64,000 bases of DNA from Halorhodospira halochloris (GCF_002356555.2 NZ_AP017372.2:2393501-2457500); one strand, 5' to 3'. Shown: positions 23,945-34,991, counted from the stretch's first letter. The notes: a model not told the origin generated them from the letters alone. Numbers and translations: made by a program.

Positions 23945-25117
23945 CTAGATATGGGTGTTGGCTAAACGCTGCGCTATCTCTTCGCCCACCTGAGTGCAGC
24001 TCCTCCCGCTCATACCCTTCTCAGCTAGATCATCTGCAACCGCTTTGCGCAGCAATGCAGCGGCCTCTGCCGCAGCATCATCGCTTTCACCCATCCATTC
24101 GAGCATGGTCGCTGCAGTCAAGAGCATCGCCGCAGGATGTGCTCGATCGCTGCCGGCAATATCGGGAGCACTACCGTGGGTAGGCTCAAATAATGGCGGC
24201 ACTTCACGATCATCCGGGTTAAGATTAGCTGATGGGGCGACACCCATTCCACCGGCAAGCACCGCGGCCAGGTCGGTGAGTATATCCCCGTGCAGATTGC
24301 TCGCGACAACAACATCGAATGCCCACGGCTGAGTAACCATTTTCATGCAGCAGGCATCCACCAACTCGTGCTGTGTATGTATATGGGGATAGTCGGCTGC
24401 AACCTCGGCGAAAACGTCACACCACAGCTCCCCTGAGTAACGTACCGCATTGCGCTTGGTTACCACGCAAACTGAGGCTGAGGCCTGTGCACTCTGCTCT
24501 GCACCGTATGGGAAACTCTTCAGCGGACGCAATCCGCGTTGGCGGTCACGGCGGCGTTGTTCGGCACGATCAAAGGCGTGGCGAATAATTCTCCGCGTCG
24601 CCGTGCGGGTAAAAACTTCTAGCTGTGTCGCGGTCTCCCTCTCGCTGCCAACACCAAGTCTCCCGCCCTGGTCTACGTACTCGCCTTCGCTATTTTCCCT
24701 AATCACCAACAAATCGGTTTCTAAGGCACGCGGATCAGCTAGATACTGAGGTGCCCCAACCATCGGCACCGCAGGCCTTTCACATGCCCACAGATCCAAC
24801 CCTTTGCGGATCTCCAGCAACGGCTGTAGCGATACGCCATCTGGCAGATAATAGCGATTGGGGTCCGTAACTGGGCCCGGATCACCAAGTGCCCCAAGCA
24901 AAAGGGCATCATAGCCACTCAACTTATCCCGCCAATCAGCCGGCATCATCTCGTCCTGATCTCGATGCCAGTCATGAGAAGGCCACGGCAGCTCCTCGAG
25001 TTCAAGCTCTAAATTCGGCAGTGATTCAAGAGCTCGGCAAGTAGCTGCCATAACTTCGGGACCTATCCCATCCCCGGGCATTACCGCCACACGCCATTGC
25101 TGGTCCGATTTGTTCAT
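23945..25117 (-). CDS. NAD-dependent beta-decarboxylating dehydrogenase, tartrate/D-malate dehydrogenase-like
   Basis: The 390-residue protein has the family N-terminus VAVMPGDGIGPEVMAA, the substrate arginine region PLLEIRKGLDLWACERPAV, VIRENSEGEYVDQGGR, and the metal- and cofactor-binding block ASNLHGDILTDLAAVLAGG with FEPTHGSAPDIAG. The RENSEGEY-x-x-x-GGR form is closest to tartrate and D-malate dehydrogenases. Isopropylmalate and isocitrate dehydrogenases are related alternatives. An arginine-rich insertion of about 30 residues near 182-212 is unusual for the family. It is seven bases downstream of mdh, so it probably shares a transcript with a C4-dicarboxylate enzyme. Confidence 0.8.
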   Translation of the reverse strand: MNKSDQQWRVAVMPGDGIGPEVMAATCRALESLPNLELELEELPWPSHDWHRDQDEMMPADWRDKLSGYDALLLGALGDPGPVTDPNRYYLPDGVSLQPLLEIRKGLDLWACERPAVPMVGAPQYLADPRALETDLLVIRENSEGEYVDQGGRLGVGSERETATQLEVFTRTATRRIIRHAFDRAEQRRRDRQRGLRPLKSFPYGAEQSAQASASVCVVTKRNAVRYSGELWCDVFAEVAADYPHIHTQHELVDACCMKMVTQPWAFDVVVASNLHGDILTDLAAVLAGGMGVAPSANLNPDDREVPPLFEPTHGSAPDIAGSDRAHPAAMLLTAATMLEWMGESDDAAAEAAALLRKAVADDLAEKGMSGRSCTQVGEEIAQRLANTHI

Positions 25118-25124
25118 CTTCTCC

Positions 25125-26105
25125 TCACGGCAGCAAGTGTTTTACTGCATCTCTTTCTTCACGCAATTCGGCTGCGGTTTTGTCCATCTTTTCCCGACTG
25201 AAATCATCAATATTGAGCCCTTGCACGATCTGGTAATCGCCACCGGCACAAGTCACAGGGAAAGAGTAAATAAGGCCTGCATCTATGCCATAGCTACCAT
25301 CAGAGGGGATTGCCATACTCGTCCAGTCGCCTTTAGGAGTACCTAAGGCCCAGTCACGTATATGATCTATCGCTGCACTAGCTGCTGAAGCTGCACTTGA
25401 AGCCCCGCGCGCTTGAATTATCGCTGCGCCTCTTTGCTGCACAGTGGGTATAAACTCTTGCTCCACCCAGTCCTGTTGCACCAGTTCTTTAGCTGGCTGG
25501 CCTTTGACTTTGCAGTGACTTAAATCCGGATACTGTGTTGCTGAGTGGTTCCCCCAGACGGCAAGCTGGGCAATTTCACTGCTATGGCAGCCGACCTGCA
25601 TGGCTAATTGGGCCAGGGCTCGATTATGGTCGAGGCGGGTCATTGCTGTGAATGCACGGGGATCAATGTCCGGGGCATTTTGTTGAGCAATCAATGCGTT
25701 GGTATTAGCCGGGTTACCAACCGCTAGAACCTTCACACGCTTGCTAGCTACATCATTTAGGGCCTTACCCTGGGCTGAAAAGATCTCGGCATTAGCCTCC
25801 AGCAGGTCTTTGCGTTCCATGCCTGGACCGCGCGGTTTAGCCCCAACTAAAAGCACATAATCAGCTTCGGCAAACGCCTCCTCGGCTGCGGATGTTGCTG
25901 TTATGCCAGTCAACAGAGGGAAGGCACAATCATTTAGCTCCATCACCACGCCTTTAAGGGCATCCTGAGCTTGCGGAATCTCCAGAAGCTGCAGGTTGAC
26001 CGGTTGATCTTTGCCTAGCATCTCTCCAGCGGCTATCCGAAAGAGCAGGCTGTAGCTGATTTGGCCCGCTGCCCCTGTAACTGCCACACGTACTGGTTTT
26101 TTCAT
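25125..26105 (-). CDS. mdh: malate dehydrogenase
   Basis: The 326-residue cytosolic TCA-cycle enzyme (malate to oxaloacetate, NAD-dependent) is of the MdhA type common in beta- and gammaproteobacteria. It has the NAD loop [19 protein letters not shown], substrate arginines in [15 protein letters not shown] and MTRLDHNRA, and the catalytic histidine in [12 protein letters not shown]. Length is normal. It lies 12 nt downstream of the SAM hydrolase-like gene and seven bases upstream of the tartrate dehydrogenase-like gene. Confidence 0.95.
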   Translation of the reverse strand: MKKPVRVAVTGAAGQISYSLLFRIAAGEMLGKDQPVNLQLLEIPQAQDALKGVVMELNDCAFPLLTGITATSAAEEAFAEADYVLLVGAKPRGPGMERKDLLEANAEIFSAQGKALNDVASKRVKVLAVGNPANTNALIAQQNAPDIDPRAFTAMTRLDHNRALAQLAMQVGCHSSEIAQLAVWGNHSATQYPDLSHCKVKGQPAKELVQQDWVEQEFIPTVQQRGAAIIQARGASSAASAASAAIDHIRDWALGTPKGDWTSMAIPSDGSYGIDAGLIYSFPVTCAGGDYQIVQGLNIDDFSREKMDKTAAELREERDAVKHLLP

Positions 26106-26117
26106 GTCCCTCTCTCC

Positions 26118-26972
26118 TTAATTTATCCAGCCGAATCTTGTCCCTATTTTTCCACCCTCACCCAACAAATGACTAGCGGATTCACAATTCGCCGCCACTT
26201 CGACCATGCCCATTGAGTTCTCATACCAAAACAGTTCGCCCGGAGCGACATCGGCGAATTTCTCGGCACGTCTTATTTCAGACTCTGATATTACCAGCCT
26301 CGCTGCGTCATTAACTGTTGCAGCGCGTCTGCCGGTGTGAAGGTTACCGTAGCCATCCCGATAGATTATTTCATCAATATCCTCCGGCCAATCTCGACCA
26401 ACGATAGCGCCAGTGCTCGAAGTATCCATATCGCTAACCAGAAACGCTCTATCCATATGAGGTTGACCGAAATCTGCCGGGCTAGATTTGGAATCAATCG
26501 CTCTAGTTGGTTGGTGGGCCGATGATTCTCTCGGATCGCCCTGTGCTATATCCTGAGCCAGTTCAACTGCAACATCTGCAAAAACATCTCTACCATGGAA
26601 GGTTGGTGACACGCCCGTTTGAGGATGCGCTAGCCTGTAGGTTTCTTTAGCTCCGAAACGTTTTGCAGCTACAGCCATCAAGCCGTTATCAGGACCGACC
26701 AGCCAGCTGTCAGCCAATTTTATAGCTAAGCCTGCACGCTCCGAACCAACACCAGGGTCCACTACCGCCAGTAAAACTGACCTCGAGGGCAAATACGGCA
26801 GACAAGGTGCTAGCAAATATGCCGACCTCTGCGGATCGAATTGCGGAGCGTCATGCATAAGGTCAACTATCGTTGGTGAGGGAGATGCGAGGAGTGCAGA
26901 GGTTTGAATCAGGCGGGATTTAAGCTGTCCTACGTAAGGACCGTTAAGGCCGTAATCGGTAAATAGAGTAAT
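26118..26972 (-). CDS. SAM hydroxide adenosyltransferase (DUF62/SAM hydrolase) family protein
   Basis: It belongs to the chlorinase/fluorinase-related family, most members of which hydrolyse S-adenosylmethionine to adenosine and methionine. Seen: LFTDYGLNGPYVGQLKS at the N-terminus, VVDPGVGSERAGLAIK, VGPDNGLMAVAA, FHGRDVFADVAVELA, and the C-terminal RDGYGNLHTG plus ENSMGMVEVA. The frame opens at ATG 27065, but those 31 extra residues overlap rplQ by 41 nt and match nothing in the family. The GTG at 26972 puts VITLFTDYG at the start as usual. The start is the weak point, the family is secure. Confidence 0.86.
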   Translation of the reverse strand: MTLFTDYGLNGPYVGQLKSRLIQTSALLASPSPTIVDLMHDAPQFDPQRSAYLLAPCLPYLPSRSVLLAVVDPGVGSERAGLAIKLADSWLVGPDNGLMAVAAKRFGAKETYRLAHPQTGVSPTFHGRDVFADVAVELAQDIAQGDPRESSAHQPTRAIDSKSSPADFGQPHMDRAFLVSDMDTSSTGAIVGRDWPEDIDEIIYRDGYGNLHTGRRAATVNDAARLVISESEIRRAEKFADVAPGELFWYENSMGMVEVAANCESASHLLGEGGKIGTRFGWIN

Positions 26973-27024
26973 CACTCCGGAGCAGCGGTTAGATTGCCCA
27001 GCTACTACTCCGGAGTCGATTGGC

Positions 27025-27462
27025 TCAGGCGCGTGCGGTCTCAACCGTTCCAGAAGCCGCGCCATCGGCTTGCTGCTCTTCTGCGGTCACACCTTTGGAC
27101 ATAACATCTCGATCAACCAGCTGTACTATGGCCATTGGCGCCCCATCACCTTTGCGATATCCACACCGCAGTATCCGCATATAGCCGCCCGGGCGATTAC
27201 GATAAACCGGCCCAAGCTCATCGAAAAGCTTGGTTACCATCTCTTTATCTCGCAGACGAGCAAAAGCCAGCCGGCGATTCGCTGTCGTGTCTTTTTTCGA
27301 GAGCGTTATGAGTGGCTCTACTACACGCCTCAACTCTTTGGCTTTTGGCACTGTCGTCCGTATCTCTTCTTCACGCAACAGTGCAGCTGCCATATTTTTG
27401 AACATCGCCCGCCTATGTGCGGGCTTACGGTTTAAATACCGTCCTGCTTTACGATGTCGCAT
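27025..27462 (-). CDS. rplQ: 50S ribosomal protein L17
   Basis: The 145-residue L17 opens [20 protein letters not shown] and contains the [19 protein letters not shown] block. The last 20 or so residues form a low-complexity acidic and alanine-rich tail. It is the final gene of the alpha operon, 25 nt after rpoA, and the leftmost gene of the ribosomal protein supercluster. Confidence 0.97.
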   Translation of the reverse strand: MRHRKAGRYLNRKPAHRRAMFKNMAAALLREEEIRTTVPKAKELRRVVEPLITLSKKDTTANRRLAFARLRDKEMVTKLFDELGPVYRNRPGGYMRILRCGYRKGDGAPMAIVQLVDRDVMSKGVTAEEQQADGAASGTVETARA

Positions 27463-27487
27463 GGCTTATGAATCCCTTATATAATTT

Positions 27488-28486
27488 TCAGCCGGCAATT
27501 CGCGCCCGATCTCCAAGAGACGGCGGAGGCCAATTATCAAGCTGCATACCCAAGGACAACCCATGTGACTCCAGGGTATCTTTGATTTCGTTCAGCGATT
27601 TTTTGCCTAAATTGGGAGTCTTGAGCAGCTCCACTTCGCTACGCTGGACCAAATCTCCGACGTAGTGAATGCTTTCGGCTTTTAAGCAGTTGGCTGAGCG
27701 CACAGTAAGTTCTAGATCATCTATCGGCCGAAGCAGAATTGGATCGAGCTCCTGCTCTTTCTGAGGCTCCTCGCTCTCGAGTGTTCCACCCTGCAGATCA
27801 ACGAATACTGACAACTGCTCGCGCAGCAGGGTAGCTGCAAACTTGACCGCCTCCTCAGGCGAAACCACCCCGTTAGTCTCTACATCAAGCACGAGCTTAT
27901 CAAGATCGGTACGCTGCTCGACACGAGCGCTTTCCACCGCATAAGCCACTCGCCTCACAGGGCTAAAGCTAGCATCTATCGCTAGGTGGCCAATTGATCT
28001 TGTCTCTTCTTCCTCCCGCGCGGTTACAGGCAAGTAACCCCTACCCCGCTCAATCTTCAGAGAGGCCTTAAACTCTTGCTCCCGAGTTAACGTGGCCAGA
28101 TGAAGCTCAGGGTTGACTATCTCGACGCCGTGATCGGTTACAACGTCAGCACCCGTGACGGGACCTGGCCCCTGCTTGTGAAGCTTAAGCGTCACTGAGT
28201 CACGCTCGTGGAGGCGAATGGCTAGGTCCTTCAGATTGAGCAGTATATCGACCGTATCCTCGTGCACACCATCTATCGCGGTGTATTCGTGCTGAACTCC
28301 TTCAATTTCGACTTCAGTAACGGCGGTACCCGGCATCGAAGATAGCAGCAGCCGACGCAGGGCGTTGCCCAACGTATGGCCAAACCCGCGCTCAAGGGGT
28401 TCTAGAACCACCTTAGCACGCCGGTCGTTAATAGGATCTATCTCAACCGAGCGTGGTTTTAGAAAATCTTTTATGTAACCTTTCAT
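27488..28486 (-). CDS. rpoA: DNA-directed RNA polymerase alpha subunit
   Basis: The 332-residue subunit nucleates RNA polymerase assembly and contacts activators and UP elements. The N-terminal domain carries [27 protein letters not shown] dimerisation residues. The C-terminal domain near 250-325 has [18 protein letters not shown] and [19 protein letters not shown] at 28486 with AAGG eight bases upstream is preferred to an in-frame GTG at 28495. It sits between rpsD and rplQ as in the alpha operon. Confidence 0.97.
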   Translation of the reverse strand: MKGYIKDFLKPRSVEIDPINDRRAKVVLEPLERGFGHTLGNALRRLLLSSMPGTAVTEVEIEGVQHEYTAIDGVHEDTVDILLNLKDLAIRLHERDSVTLKLHKQGPGPVTGADVVTDHGVEIVNPELHLATLTREQEFKASLKIERGRGYLPVTAREEEETRSIGHLAIDASFSPVRRVAYAVESARVEQRTDLDKLVLDVETNGVVSPEEAVKFAATLLREQLSVFVDLQGGTLESEEPQKEQELDPILLRPIDDLELTVRSANCLKAESIHYVGDLVQRSEVELLKTPNLGKKSLNEIKDTLESHGLSLGMQLDNWPPPSLGDRARIAG

Positions 28487-28513
28487 CAACGACACCTTAC
28501 GATTGTGCGGCCG

Positions 28514-29137
28514 TTACTTCGAATAAAGCTCAACTATCAACGACTCGTTGATATCTTGGGACAGGTCGGCCCTATCAGGAACCTGCTTAAAGGTTCCAGT
28601 CATTTTATTAGAATCGACTTCTACCCAAGGCATCCAACCGCTTTGTGATGCAAGCTCAAGCGCAGCCTGGATTCGCAACTGCTTTTGCGACTTCTCCTTG
28701 ACTGCCACCACCTGGCCCGGGGTTACTTGATAAGAAGGCACGTTAACTACTCGATCGTCAACCTTGATAGCGCGATGACTCACTAGCTGCCTAGCCTCGG
28801 CGCGCGTAGTTGCAAAGCCCATCCGATAAACAACGTTATCTAGACGGCACTCGAGCAGCTGTAGCAGCAAGGACCCGGTTGCTCCCCGTAGCCGCACTGC
28901 TTCCTTGTAATAATTGCGGAACTGCTTTTCCATCACGCCGTACATCCGGCGCACTTTTTGCTTCTCGCGCAGCTGCAAGCCGTAATCGGACATCCTACCG
29001 CCACGTCGCTGGCCGTGTTGACCAGGAGGCTGCTCTAGCTTACATTTCGAATCTAGCGGTCTGACTCCGCTTTTGAGAAACAAGTCGGTCTTTTCACGCC
29101 GTGCCAACTTGCACTTAGGTCCAATATACTTCCCCAT
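28514..29137 (-). CDS. rpsD: 30S ribosomal protein S4
   Basis: The 207-residue protein begins [20 protein letters not shown]. The S4 RNA-binding domain follows at about 95-160 ([30 protein letters not shown]). The GGAGG site ten bases before the ATG at 29137 fixes the start, although the frame is open to 29215. In enterobacteria S4 represses the alpha operon, a role that is likely but not shown here. Order rpsK-rpsD-rpoA is canonical. Confidence 0.97.
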   Translation of the reverse strand: MGKYIGPKCKLARREKTDLFLKSGVRPLDSKCKLEQPPGQHGQRRGGRMSDYGLQLREKQKVRRMYGVMEKQFRNYYKEAVRLRGATGSLLLQLLECRLDNVVYRMGFATTRAEARQLVSHRAIKVDDRVVNVPSYQVTPGQVVAVKEKSQKQLRIQAALELASQSGWMPWVEVDSNKMTGTFKQVPDRADLSQDINESLIVELYSK

Positions 29138-29153
29138 GGCGAGTGCTTCCTCC

Positions 29154-29549
29154 TTAGACCCGTCGCTTCTTCGGCGGACGGCAACCGTTATGCGGAATCG
29201 GTGACACATCCGCAATATTGGTTATCCGATAGCCCACGGCGTTCAACGCCCGTACCGCAGACTCGCGTCCAGGACCAGGGCCTTTAACTCGAACTTCTAG
29301 GTTTTTCAAGCCATACTCCTGCGCCGTGCGAGCGGCGTTCTCCGAAGCCACTTGTGCGGCGAATGGCGTGCTCTTTCTCGAGCCTTTAAACCCACTTCCT
29401 CCGGCACTAGCCCAAGCAAGGGCATTACCCTGACGGTCTGTAATAGTAATTAGCGTATTGTTAAACGTAGCGTTTATATGCGCTACGCCGTCGCTAACTG
29501 TGCGTTTTACCTTTTTTTTGCCGCTTCCGCGGCTAGCTGCCTTAGCCAT
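29154..29549 (-). CDS. rpsK: 30S ribosomal protein S11
   Basis: The 131-residue protein has the S11 core [21 protein letters not shown] and the C-terminal [15 protein letters not shown] tail, which lies at the platform near the E-site mRNA. Length is normal. It lies between rpsM and rpsD. Confidence 0.97.
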   Translation of the reverse strand: MAKAASRGSGKKKVKRTVSDGVAHINATFNNTLITITDRQGNALAWASAGGSGFKGSRKSTPFAAQVASENAARTAQEYGLKNLEVRVKGPGPGRESAVRALNAVGYRITNIADVSPIPHNGCRPPKKRRV

Positions 29550-29626
29550 ATCTCTCGATTCCCGTTATTCTCAGCGTGCTTATCTGGCCGCCAAGTCTTG
29601 GCCCGCGCGCGGTTTAATCGATAACC

Positions 29627-29986
29627 TCAACGGCTTGCCGGGCCGCGTCTTGGTCCTTTACGTGTTCGTGCATTCGTCTGGGTGCTCTGTCCGCGGACAG
29701 GCAGTCCACGGCGGTGACGAATGCCTCTGTAACATCCCAAATCCATCAGGCGCTTGATATCCATTGCCACTGACCTGCGTAGATCGCCCTCAATGACATA
29801 ATTGGCAACCTCGCGACGCAGTGCCTCGACATCGGCATCGCCGAGATCTTTTACTCGCCTATCAGGAGCAACGCCTGAGTCTTTACAAATTTGCCGGGCG
29901 CGTGTTCCACCAATGCCATAGATGGAGGTGAGCGCCACCCAAGCATGCTTATTAACCGGAATGTTTATCCCTGCGATTCGGGCCAT
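29627..29986 (-). CDS. rpsM: 30S ribosomal protein S13
   Basis: The 119-residue head protein contacts the P-site tRNA and L5. It begins [20 protein letters not shown] and ends with the basic [20 protein letters not shown] tail. It is the first gene of the alpha operon proper. The 77 nt to rpsK are longer than most gaps in the cluster and hold no gene. Confidence 0.97.
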   Translation of the reverse strand: MARIAGINIPVNKHAWVALTSIYGIGGTRARQICKDSGVAPDRRVKDLGDADVEALRREVANYVIEGDLRRSVAMDIKRLMDLGCYRGIRHRRGLPVRGQSTQTNARTRKGPRRGPASR

Positions 29987-30044
29987 GGGGCCAATCTCCC
30001 GTGATGCTCACGTACTACATTGTCTTATTAGGCTCAATAGCTAT

Positions 30045-30063
30045 GCCTGGAATCGTCCCAGGC
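30045..30063 (-). promoter_or_regulatory. hairpin in the rpmJ-rpsM gap, possible alpha-operon leader element
   Basis: GCCTGG and CCAGGC form a 6-bp stem with a seven-base loop between rpmJ and rpsM. In enterobacteria S4 represses the alpha operon through a pseudoknot placed just before rpsM. The position fits such a leader, but no pseudoknot was established by eye. Confidence 0.25.
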
Positions 30064-30070
30064 CTATCCG

Positions 30071-30184
30071 CTAACCTTGCCGTTGCTTATGACGCGCTTC
30101 TGTGCAAATAACTCGCACTGTTCCGCGACGTTTAATTATCTTGCAATTACGGCAAATCCGCTTCACCGATGCTCTTACCTTCAT
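30071..30184 (-). CDS. rpmJ: 50S ribosomal protein L36
   Basis: A 37-codon gene read from the reverse strand: [20 protein letters not shown] followed by [17 protein letters not shown]. It is the zinc-ribbon type L36, with C-x-x-C (CRNC) and the C-x-x-x-x-H (CTEARH) ligands. It sits between secY and rpsM, the standard gammaproteobacterial place. The 111 nt to secY show no further gene. Confidence 0.95.
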   Translation of the reverse strand: MKVRASVKRICRNCKIIKRRGTVRVICTEARHKQRQG

Positions 30185-30295
30185 CGTTCCTACTCCAACT
30201 CTGGGAATGCGCCTTCTCCTCGACGCAAAGAGCGGCAAGGATACCAACCTTCATGCCCTCATGCCACCCTTTTTGACGTGTTAAGCCATCTTTCC

Positions 30296-31639
30296 TCAGC
30301 GTAACAGTCCACCACCCGGACGTTTGTGTCCTTTCAAATTAGCCTTCTTCATGAGTGGCTCATACTGATGGGACACAAGATGCGACTGCAGCTGCGCCAT
30401 GAAATCCATCACTACAATTACGCTGATCAGCAATGAAGTGCCGCCGAAGTAAAATGGCACATTCCAGTACAAGATCAAGAACTCAGGCATCAGACAGACC
30501 GCGGTTATGTAAAGCGCTCCAGCGAACGTTAACCGCGTCATTACCTGGTCGATATACCGCGCTGTTTGTTCCCCTGGTCTAATCCCCGGGATAAACGCCC
30601 CCGACTTCTTAAGGTTGTCGGCTGTGTCCCGAGAATTGAATACCAATGCTGTGTAGAAGAAACAGAAAAACATTATTGCAGCCGCATAAAGAGCCACATA
30701 TATCGGCTGGCCAGGCGACAGTGTCGCAGCTATGTCGCCAATAATACCGAATCCTTCAGCATCGCCAAACCACTGACCCAGCGTGGCCGGGAACAGTATT
30801 ATGCTCGATGCGAAGATAGGCGGAATGACACCAGCCATATTCAGTTTCAGTGGCAAATGGCTCTGCTGAGCGGCATACATCTTCTTGCCGTGCTGACGCT
30901 TCGCGTACTGCACCGTTATCCGGCGTTGGCCGCGCTCTACAAATACAACAAAGGCAGTGACAGCAGCCGCCATGGTGAGCAGGGCCAAGATCGTTGCTGT
31001 ACCTAGCTCCCCGGTGCGATGTAGCTCTAATGCGCCACCCAGTGCACCGGGCAACCCGGCAACTATGCCGGCAAATATAATGATAGATATACCATTACCT
31101 ATGCCGCGCTCGGTGATCTGCTCACCTAGCCACATCAGGAATATAACGCCCGTTGCTAATGTTACAGTAGATATCACTACGAACATAGGCCCAGGCGTTG
31201 CCGCAACCCCCTGTTGCTGAAGGGCAATGCTGATACCAAAGCCCTGAAAAGTAGCCAAACCTAGGGTGCCGTAACGCGTATATTGGGTAATCTTGCGCCT
31301 GCCTCGCTCGCCTTCCTTTTTAAGCCGCTCAAGCGACGGCACAACCGCGGCCATTAACTGCATTATGATGGCCGCTGATATATAAGGCATGACCCCCAAA
31401 GCAAAGATTGACAACCTCTCTAGGGCGCCACCAGCGAACATGTTGAACATTTCCAGAATGGTGCCGCGCTGCTCCTCGACCATCTGCTCCAAAGCAGCAG
31501 GGTCTATCCCCGGAATGGTAATGTGCGTACCAATCCGATAGATGATCAAGGCCATCAAGACAAACAGCAGACGCTGACGAACCTCAGTCAGCTTGCCCAT
31601 TCCACTCAGTGCTGATGCAGCGCCACCAGAGCGTGCCAA
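30296..31639 (-). CDS. secY: preprotein translocase subunit SecY
   Basis: The 447-residue channel of the Sec translocon has about ten transmembrane helices. The first is [21 protein letters not shown], with [20 protein letters not shown] next and the conserved cytoplasmic loop [18 protein letters not shown]. The start is TTG at 31639, supported by AGGAGG six to seven bases upstream, and lies one base past the rplO stop. It closes the spc operon. Its partner secE is at 57175-57552. Confidence 0.96.
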   Translation of the reverse strand: MARSGGAASALSGMGKLTEVRQRLLFVLMALIIYRIGTHITIPGIDPAALEQMVEEQRGTILEMFNMFAGGALERLSIFALGVMPYISAAIIMQLMAAVVPSLERLKKEGERGRRKITQYTRYGTLGLATFQGFGISIALQQQGVAATPGPMFVVISTVTLATGVIFLMWLGEQITERGIGNGISIIIFAGIVAGLPGALGGALELHRTGELGTATILALLTMAAAVTAFVVFVERGQRRITVQYAKRQHGKKMYAAQQSHLPLKLNMAGVIPPIFASSIILFPATLGQWFGDAEGFGIIGDIAATLSPGQPIYVALYAAAIMFFCFFYTALVFNSRDTADNLKKSGAFIPGIRPGEQTARYIDQVMTRLTFAGALYITAVCLMPEFLILYWNVPFYFGGTSLLISVIVVMDFMAQLQSHLVSHQYEPLMKKANLKGHKRPGGGLLR

Positions 31640-31640
31640 A

Positions 31641-32078
31641 TCAAACCTCCTCGACTCGCCCGCCGGCAGCTTCTATAGCCTTGCGAGCGCCCTTCGTTAC
31701 TTTCAATCCGCGTATAGTGACGGCTCGACTAAGCTCACCCGAGGCAATGACTTTGGCAAAACGCATATTTTTTCGGACAACGCCCGCTTTTTTGAGGGTG
31801 TCCATATCAATATCACCAGCCTCGACCGAGTTCAGTTCATTTAGTCGTACCTCGGCTGTGTAGAGACCTCTCTGTGAACTAAAGCCAAACTTAGGCACAC
31901 GGCGCTGCAGGGGCATTTGACCGCCCTCGAAGCCGACCTTGTGAAATCCGCCGGAGCGGCTATGTTGACCTTTATGTCCTCGGCCTGCGGTCTTACCAAG
32001 CCCACTGGCAGCGCCTCGCCCAACGCGCTTGGCCTTGGTCTTGGTGCCCTCTTTAGGAGACAGGTCATTAAGGCGCAT
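31641..32078 (-). CDS. rplO: 50S ribosomal protein L15
   Basis: The 145-residue protein has the glycine-rich N-terminal stretch [19 protein letters not shown] typical of L15 and the [19 protein letters not shown]-terminus. Its ATG overlaps the rpmD stop by one base (TAATG). Confidence 0.97.
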   Translation of the reverse strand: MRLNDLSPKEGTKTKAKRVGRGAASGLGKTAGRGHKGQHSRSGGFHKVGFEGGQMPLQRRVPKFGFSSQRGLYTAEVRLNELNSVEAGDIDMDTLKKAGVVRKNMRFAKVIASGELSRAVTIRGLKVTKGARKAIEAAGGRVEEV

Positions 32079-32266
32079 TAAACCTCCTTGGTCTCCAGCA
32101 TATAAGAGACTTTATTTATCATCCCGCGGTTCTGCGGTGTATCTTCGACTTCTACAGTTTGATGCATACGTCGCAGTCCAAGCCCAGCCACACACTTCTT
32201 ATGATCGGCTATCCGACCATGAGGACTGCGCCTAAGCGTCACCCTGATCATCTTTTTCTCTGCCAT
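32078..32266 (-). CDS. rpmD: 50S ribosomal protein L30
   Basis: The 62-residue protein contains [20 protein letters not shown] and [20 protein letters not shown], the L30 signature. It is placed between rpsE and rplO as expected in the spc operon. Confidence 0.96.
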   Translation of the reverse strand: MAEKKMIRVTLRRSPHGRIADHKKCVAGLGLRRMHQTVEVEDTPQNRGMINKVSYMLETKEV

Positions 32267-32268
32267 GA

Positions 32269-32772
32269 TTAGCCCACGATCTCTTCTATCGCTTTGCCTC
32301 GGCGGGCGGCCACGTCCTCAGGAGAATCCATCTGCGCCAGACCATCAACAGTTGCCCTAACAACGTTAATGGGGTTGCGCGAACCGACCGACTTCGCCAG
32401 CACATCCTGCACACCCACCACCTCAAAGACAGCTCGCATGGCACCCCCGGCGATTATTCCTGTACCGGGTGAAGCGGGCTTCATAAACACCTTGCTGGAG
32501 CCATGAAAGTGGGTTACGGGATATCGCAGCGTAGCGCCGTCGAGTGGCACTCGCCGCATATTGACGCGGGCACGCTCCATTGCCTTCTGTATTGCAGCCG
32601 GGACCTCCCTAGCCTTCCCATAGCCAAAACCGACTCGCCCGTCTCCATCACCAACCACCGTGAGCGCAGTAAAGCCGAACTGTCTCCCGCCTTTGACTAC
32701 TTTAGCCACACGGTTGATGGTTATAAGCTTTTCACGGAGCCCGTCCGCAGCACCCTGTTCTCCATTAGCCAT
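32269..32772 (-). CDS. rpsE: 30S ribosomal protein S5
   Basis: The 167-residue protein has the S5 double-stranded RNA-binding part ([20 protein letters not shown]) and the loop [20 protein letters not shown] linked in other bacteria to translational fidelity and spectinomycin response. It lies 17 nt after rplR. Confidence 0.97.
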   Translation of the reverse strand: MANGEQGAADGLREKLITINRVAKVVKGGRQFGFTALTVVGDGDGRVGFGYGKAREVPAAIQKAMERARVNMRRVPLDGATLRYPVTHFHGSSKVFMKPASPGTGIIAGGAMRAVFEVVGVQDVLAKSVGSRNPINVVRATVDGLAQMDSPEDVAARRGKAIEEIVG

Positions 32773-32789
32773 AAACTTATGCCTCTAAC

Positions 32790-33143
32790 CTAAAACTGTA
32801 GCCCAGCCTCGCGAGCTGCCTCCGCAAGTGCCCGAATCCGCCCATGATAGCGATAACCAGAACGGTCGAAGGCCACTTGGTTTATTCCTGCCTCCTTGGC
32901 CCTTTCAGCTATCATGCGTCCTACTTCACTTGCGGCATTGATGTTACCAGTACCGCCGCTGCGGTCCCGTAAGCCCGGCTCAACTGTCGATGCAGCCGCC
33001 AAGGTCCGAGACCCATCCGGGGCTTGAACCTGAGCATAGACGTGGCGTGGGGTACGATGAACCGAGAGCCGATAAGCCCCCCTTTGCCTTATACGTCCCC
33101 TGCTTTTGCGGGCACGACGCATGCGCTCAATTTTCTTTTCCAT
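32790..33143 (-). CDS. rplR: 50S ribosomal protein L18
   Basis: A 117-residue protein, the same length as E. coli L18, beginning [20 protein letters not shown]. It binds 5S rRNA with L5. An upstream in-frame GTG at 33155 is less likely than the ATG at 33143. Confidence 0.95.
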   Translation of the reverse strand: MEKKIERMRRARKSRGRIRQRGAYRLSVHRTPRHVYAQVQAPDGSRTLAAASTVEPGLRDRSGGTGNINAASEVGRMIAERAKEAGINQVAFDRSGYRYHGRIRALAEAAREAGLQF

Positions 33144-33157
33144 GTCCGTTCCCACCT

Positions 33158-33691
33158 TTACTTCTTCTTGGCCTCTTTTAAGACCACTCGCTCACCAACG
33201 TACCTCACGCCTTTGCCTTTATAAGGTTCAGGAGGCCTGAAACGACGTATTTGTGCAGCAACCTCTCCGACTAGCTGTTTATCAGCACCCCTGACAACAA
33301 CCTCGGTCTGTGATGGCACTTCGAGAGTTACCCCCTCAGGAGGCACAAAATTTATCGGATGCGAATGCCCTAAGGTCAAATGGAGCGTAGCCCCCTGCAG
33401 TTGTGCCCGGTATCCTACACCGCGCAACTCGAGGCGGCGCTCAAACCCTTCGCTGACTCCTTGGACCATATTGTTGATCACAGCCCGGGTTGTGCCTGTC
33501 AAAGCAACAGCCTTAGTTCCGCGCTTGCGGGGGCGTAGCAGTACTTTCCCCTCTTGGTGCTCGGCCTCCACTAGGCTGTGGCACCGCCAGTCCAGCTGGC
33601 CTTTAGGGCCTTTAACTTTTATATCACTGCCCTGCAGCTCTACCTCTACTTTGGGAGGGATCTGCACAGGCTCCTTTGCCACTCTAGACAT
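33158..33691 (-). CDS. rplF: 50S ribosomal protein L6
   Basis: The 177-residue protein starts [20 protein letters not shown] and ends with the L6 signature [20 protein letters not shown]. The AGGACGAG Shine-Dalgarno upstream of 33691 decides the start. The frame is open to 33736, inside rpsH. Confidence 0.97.
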   Translation of the reverse strand: MSRVAKEPVQIPPKVEVELQGSDIKVKGPKGQLDWRCHSLVEAEHQEGKVLLRPRKRGTKAVALTGTTRAVINNMVQGVSEGFERRLELRGVGYRAQLQGATLHLTLGHSHPINFVPPEGVTLEVPSQTEVVVRGADKQLVGEVAAQIRRFRPPEPYKGKGVRYVGERVVLKEAKKK

Positions 33692-33704
33692 AATACTCGT
33701 CCTG

Positions 33705-34100
33705 TTAAAAGACCACGCAGAGTACTTCACCGCCATGGCCCTGGGAGCGGGCCGATTTGTCGCTCATCACGCCACGCGAAGTTGAAATGATGGCAGTACC
33801 GAGCCCATTACGGACCTCGGGCAACTCATTGCGCCCAAGATAGATTCTCAACCCTGGACGGCTATATCGTTGTATCTCACGTATTGAAGGTTGCCCATCA
33901 TGATAGCGCAACGTAATGACCAGTTCGGGTTTTTTATCCTCGCCAACTACTTCGTAATCGGCTATATAACCTTCCTCGCGTAGGACCTTTGCTATGGCTA
34001 CCTTTTGCTTCGAGGACGGCATGCGCACACTAGCCTTCTCAGCGCTTTGACCATTCCTGAGGCGGGTCAGCATATCGGCAATGGGGTCAGTCATGGACAT
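33705..34100 (-). CDS. rpsH: 30S ribosomal protein S8
   Basis: The 131-residue protein begins [18 protein letters not shown] and ends [24 protein letters not shown], the S8 signature. In enterobacteria S8 also represses the spc operon. Any target site in rplE was not evaluated. Confidence 0.97.
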   Translation of the reverse strand: MSMTDPIADMLTRLRNGQSAEKASVRMPSSKQKVAIAKVLREEGYIADYEVVGEDKKPELVITLRYHDGQPSIREIQRYSRPGLRIYLGRNELPEVRNGLGTAIISTSRGVMSDKSARSQGHGGEVLCVVF

Positions 34101-34113
34101 TTTTAAACCCCTC

Positions 34114-34419
34114 TTACCAGCTCGAGAAAGTCAAGCCTGGAATCTCACCCTTTAAAGCTGCCGCACGCAGCTGGTTTCGGGCCAGTCCAAACTTACGATA
34201 GTAACCGCGCGGCCTGCCTGAGATGGCACAACGATTTCGCTGGCGCACAGGGCTTGCGTTACGCGGGATCTGTTGCAGTTTAAGCTGAGCCTCAAACCGC
34301 TCTTCTACGCTAGATTCGGGATTCTCTATTATCTTTTTTAAGGATTCCCGTTTCTTTGCGTATCGCGCTGCTAGTTTTCTGCGCTTGCGCTCTCGCTCAA
34401 CCATACATTTTTTTGCCAT
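34114..34419 (-). CDS. rpsN: 30S ribosomal protein S14 (zinc-free type)
   Basis: The 101-residue S14 is of the long form without the four-cysteine zinc ribbon. It begins [20 protein letters not shown] and has the [20 protein letters not shown] block. Confidence 0.96.
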   Translation of the reverse strand: MAKKCMVERERKRRKLAARYAKKRESLKKIIENPESSVEERFEAQLKLQQIPRNASPVRQRNRCAISGRPRGYYRKFGLARNQLRAAALKGEIPGLTFSSW

Positions 34420-34440
34420 TGATGACGCTCTCCTAATGAA

Positions 34441-34980
34441 TCAGGTACGGAACGGAAACCCAAACCCCTCCAACAGGGCCTTCCCTTCCTCATCGGTGCG
34501 CGCGGTCGTTGCGATGGTTATATCCATTCCGCGCACACGGTCAATCTCGTCGAAGTCGATCTCGGGAAAAATAAGCTGCTCGCGCACACCTAGGTTGTAA
34601 TTGCCACGTCCATCAAATGCACGCGGTGAAAAACCCCGAAAATCGCGAATCCTTGGTGCAGCGACATGGATGAATCGCTCCAAAAACTCGTACATGCGTT
34701 CACGGCGCAACGTTACCTTGCAGCCTATGGGCCAACCCTCACGAATCTTGAAGCCGGCCACTGATTTTCGAGCCTTTGTTACTAAAGGCTTTTGCCCAGT
34801 GATCTTGGCCAAATCCCTTTGCGCAACATCAATTATCTTTTTATCACGGACTGCTTCACCAAGTCCCATATTGAGTACGATCTTATCCAATCGCGGCACT
34901 TGCATGACATTGCTATAGCCGAACCGCTCTAAAAGCGCTGGGGATACGTCTTTTCTATACTGTTCTCTTAATGTTGCCAT
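34441..34980 (-). CDS. rplE: 50S ribosomal protein L5
   Basis: A 179-residue protein, the length of E. coli L5, starting [20 protein letters not shown]. It contains the [20 protein letters not shown] segment and the [21 protein letters not shown]-terminus. It binds 5S rRNA and forms the B1b bridge. Confidence 0.97.
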   Translation of the reverse strand: MATLREQYRKDVSPALLERFGYSNVMQVPRLDKIVLNMGLGEAVRDKKIIDVAQRDLAKITGQKPLVTKARKSVAGFKIREGWPIGCKVTLRRERMYEFLERFIHVAAPRIRDFRGFSPRAFDGRGNYNLGVREQLIFPEIDFDEIDRVRGMDITIATTARTDEEGKALLEGFGFPFRT

Positions 34981-34991
34981 CTCAGCCACCC

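Noticed and set aside
30185..30295. Gap between rpmJ and secY checked for infA
   Set aside because: Neither strand encodes an IF-1-like sequence. infA is elsewhere, as in other gammaproteobacteria.
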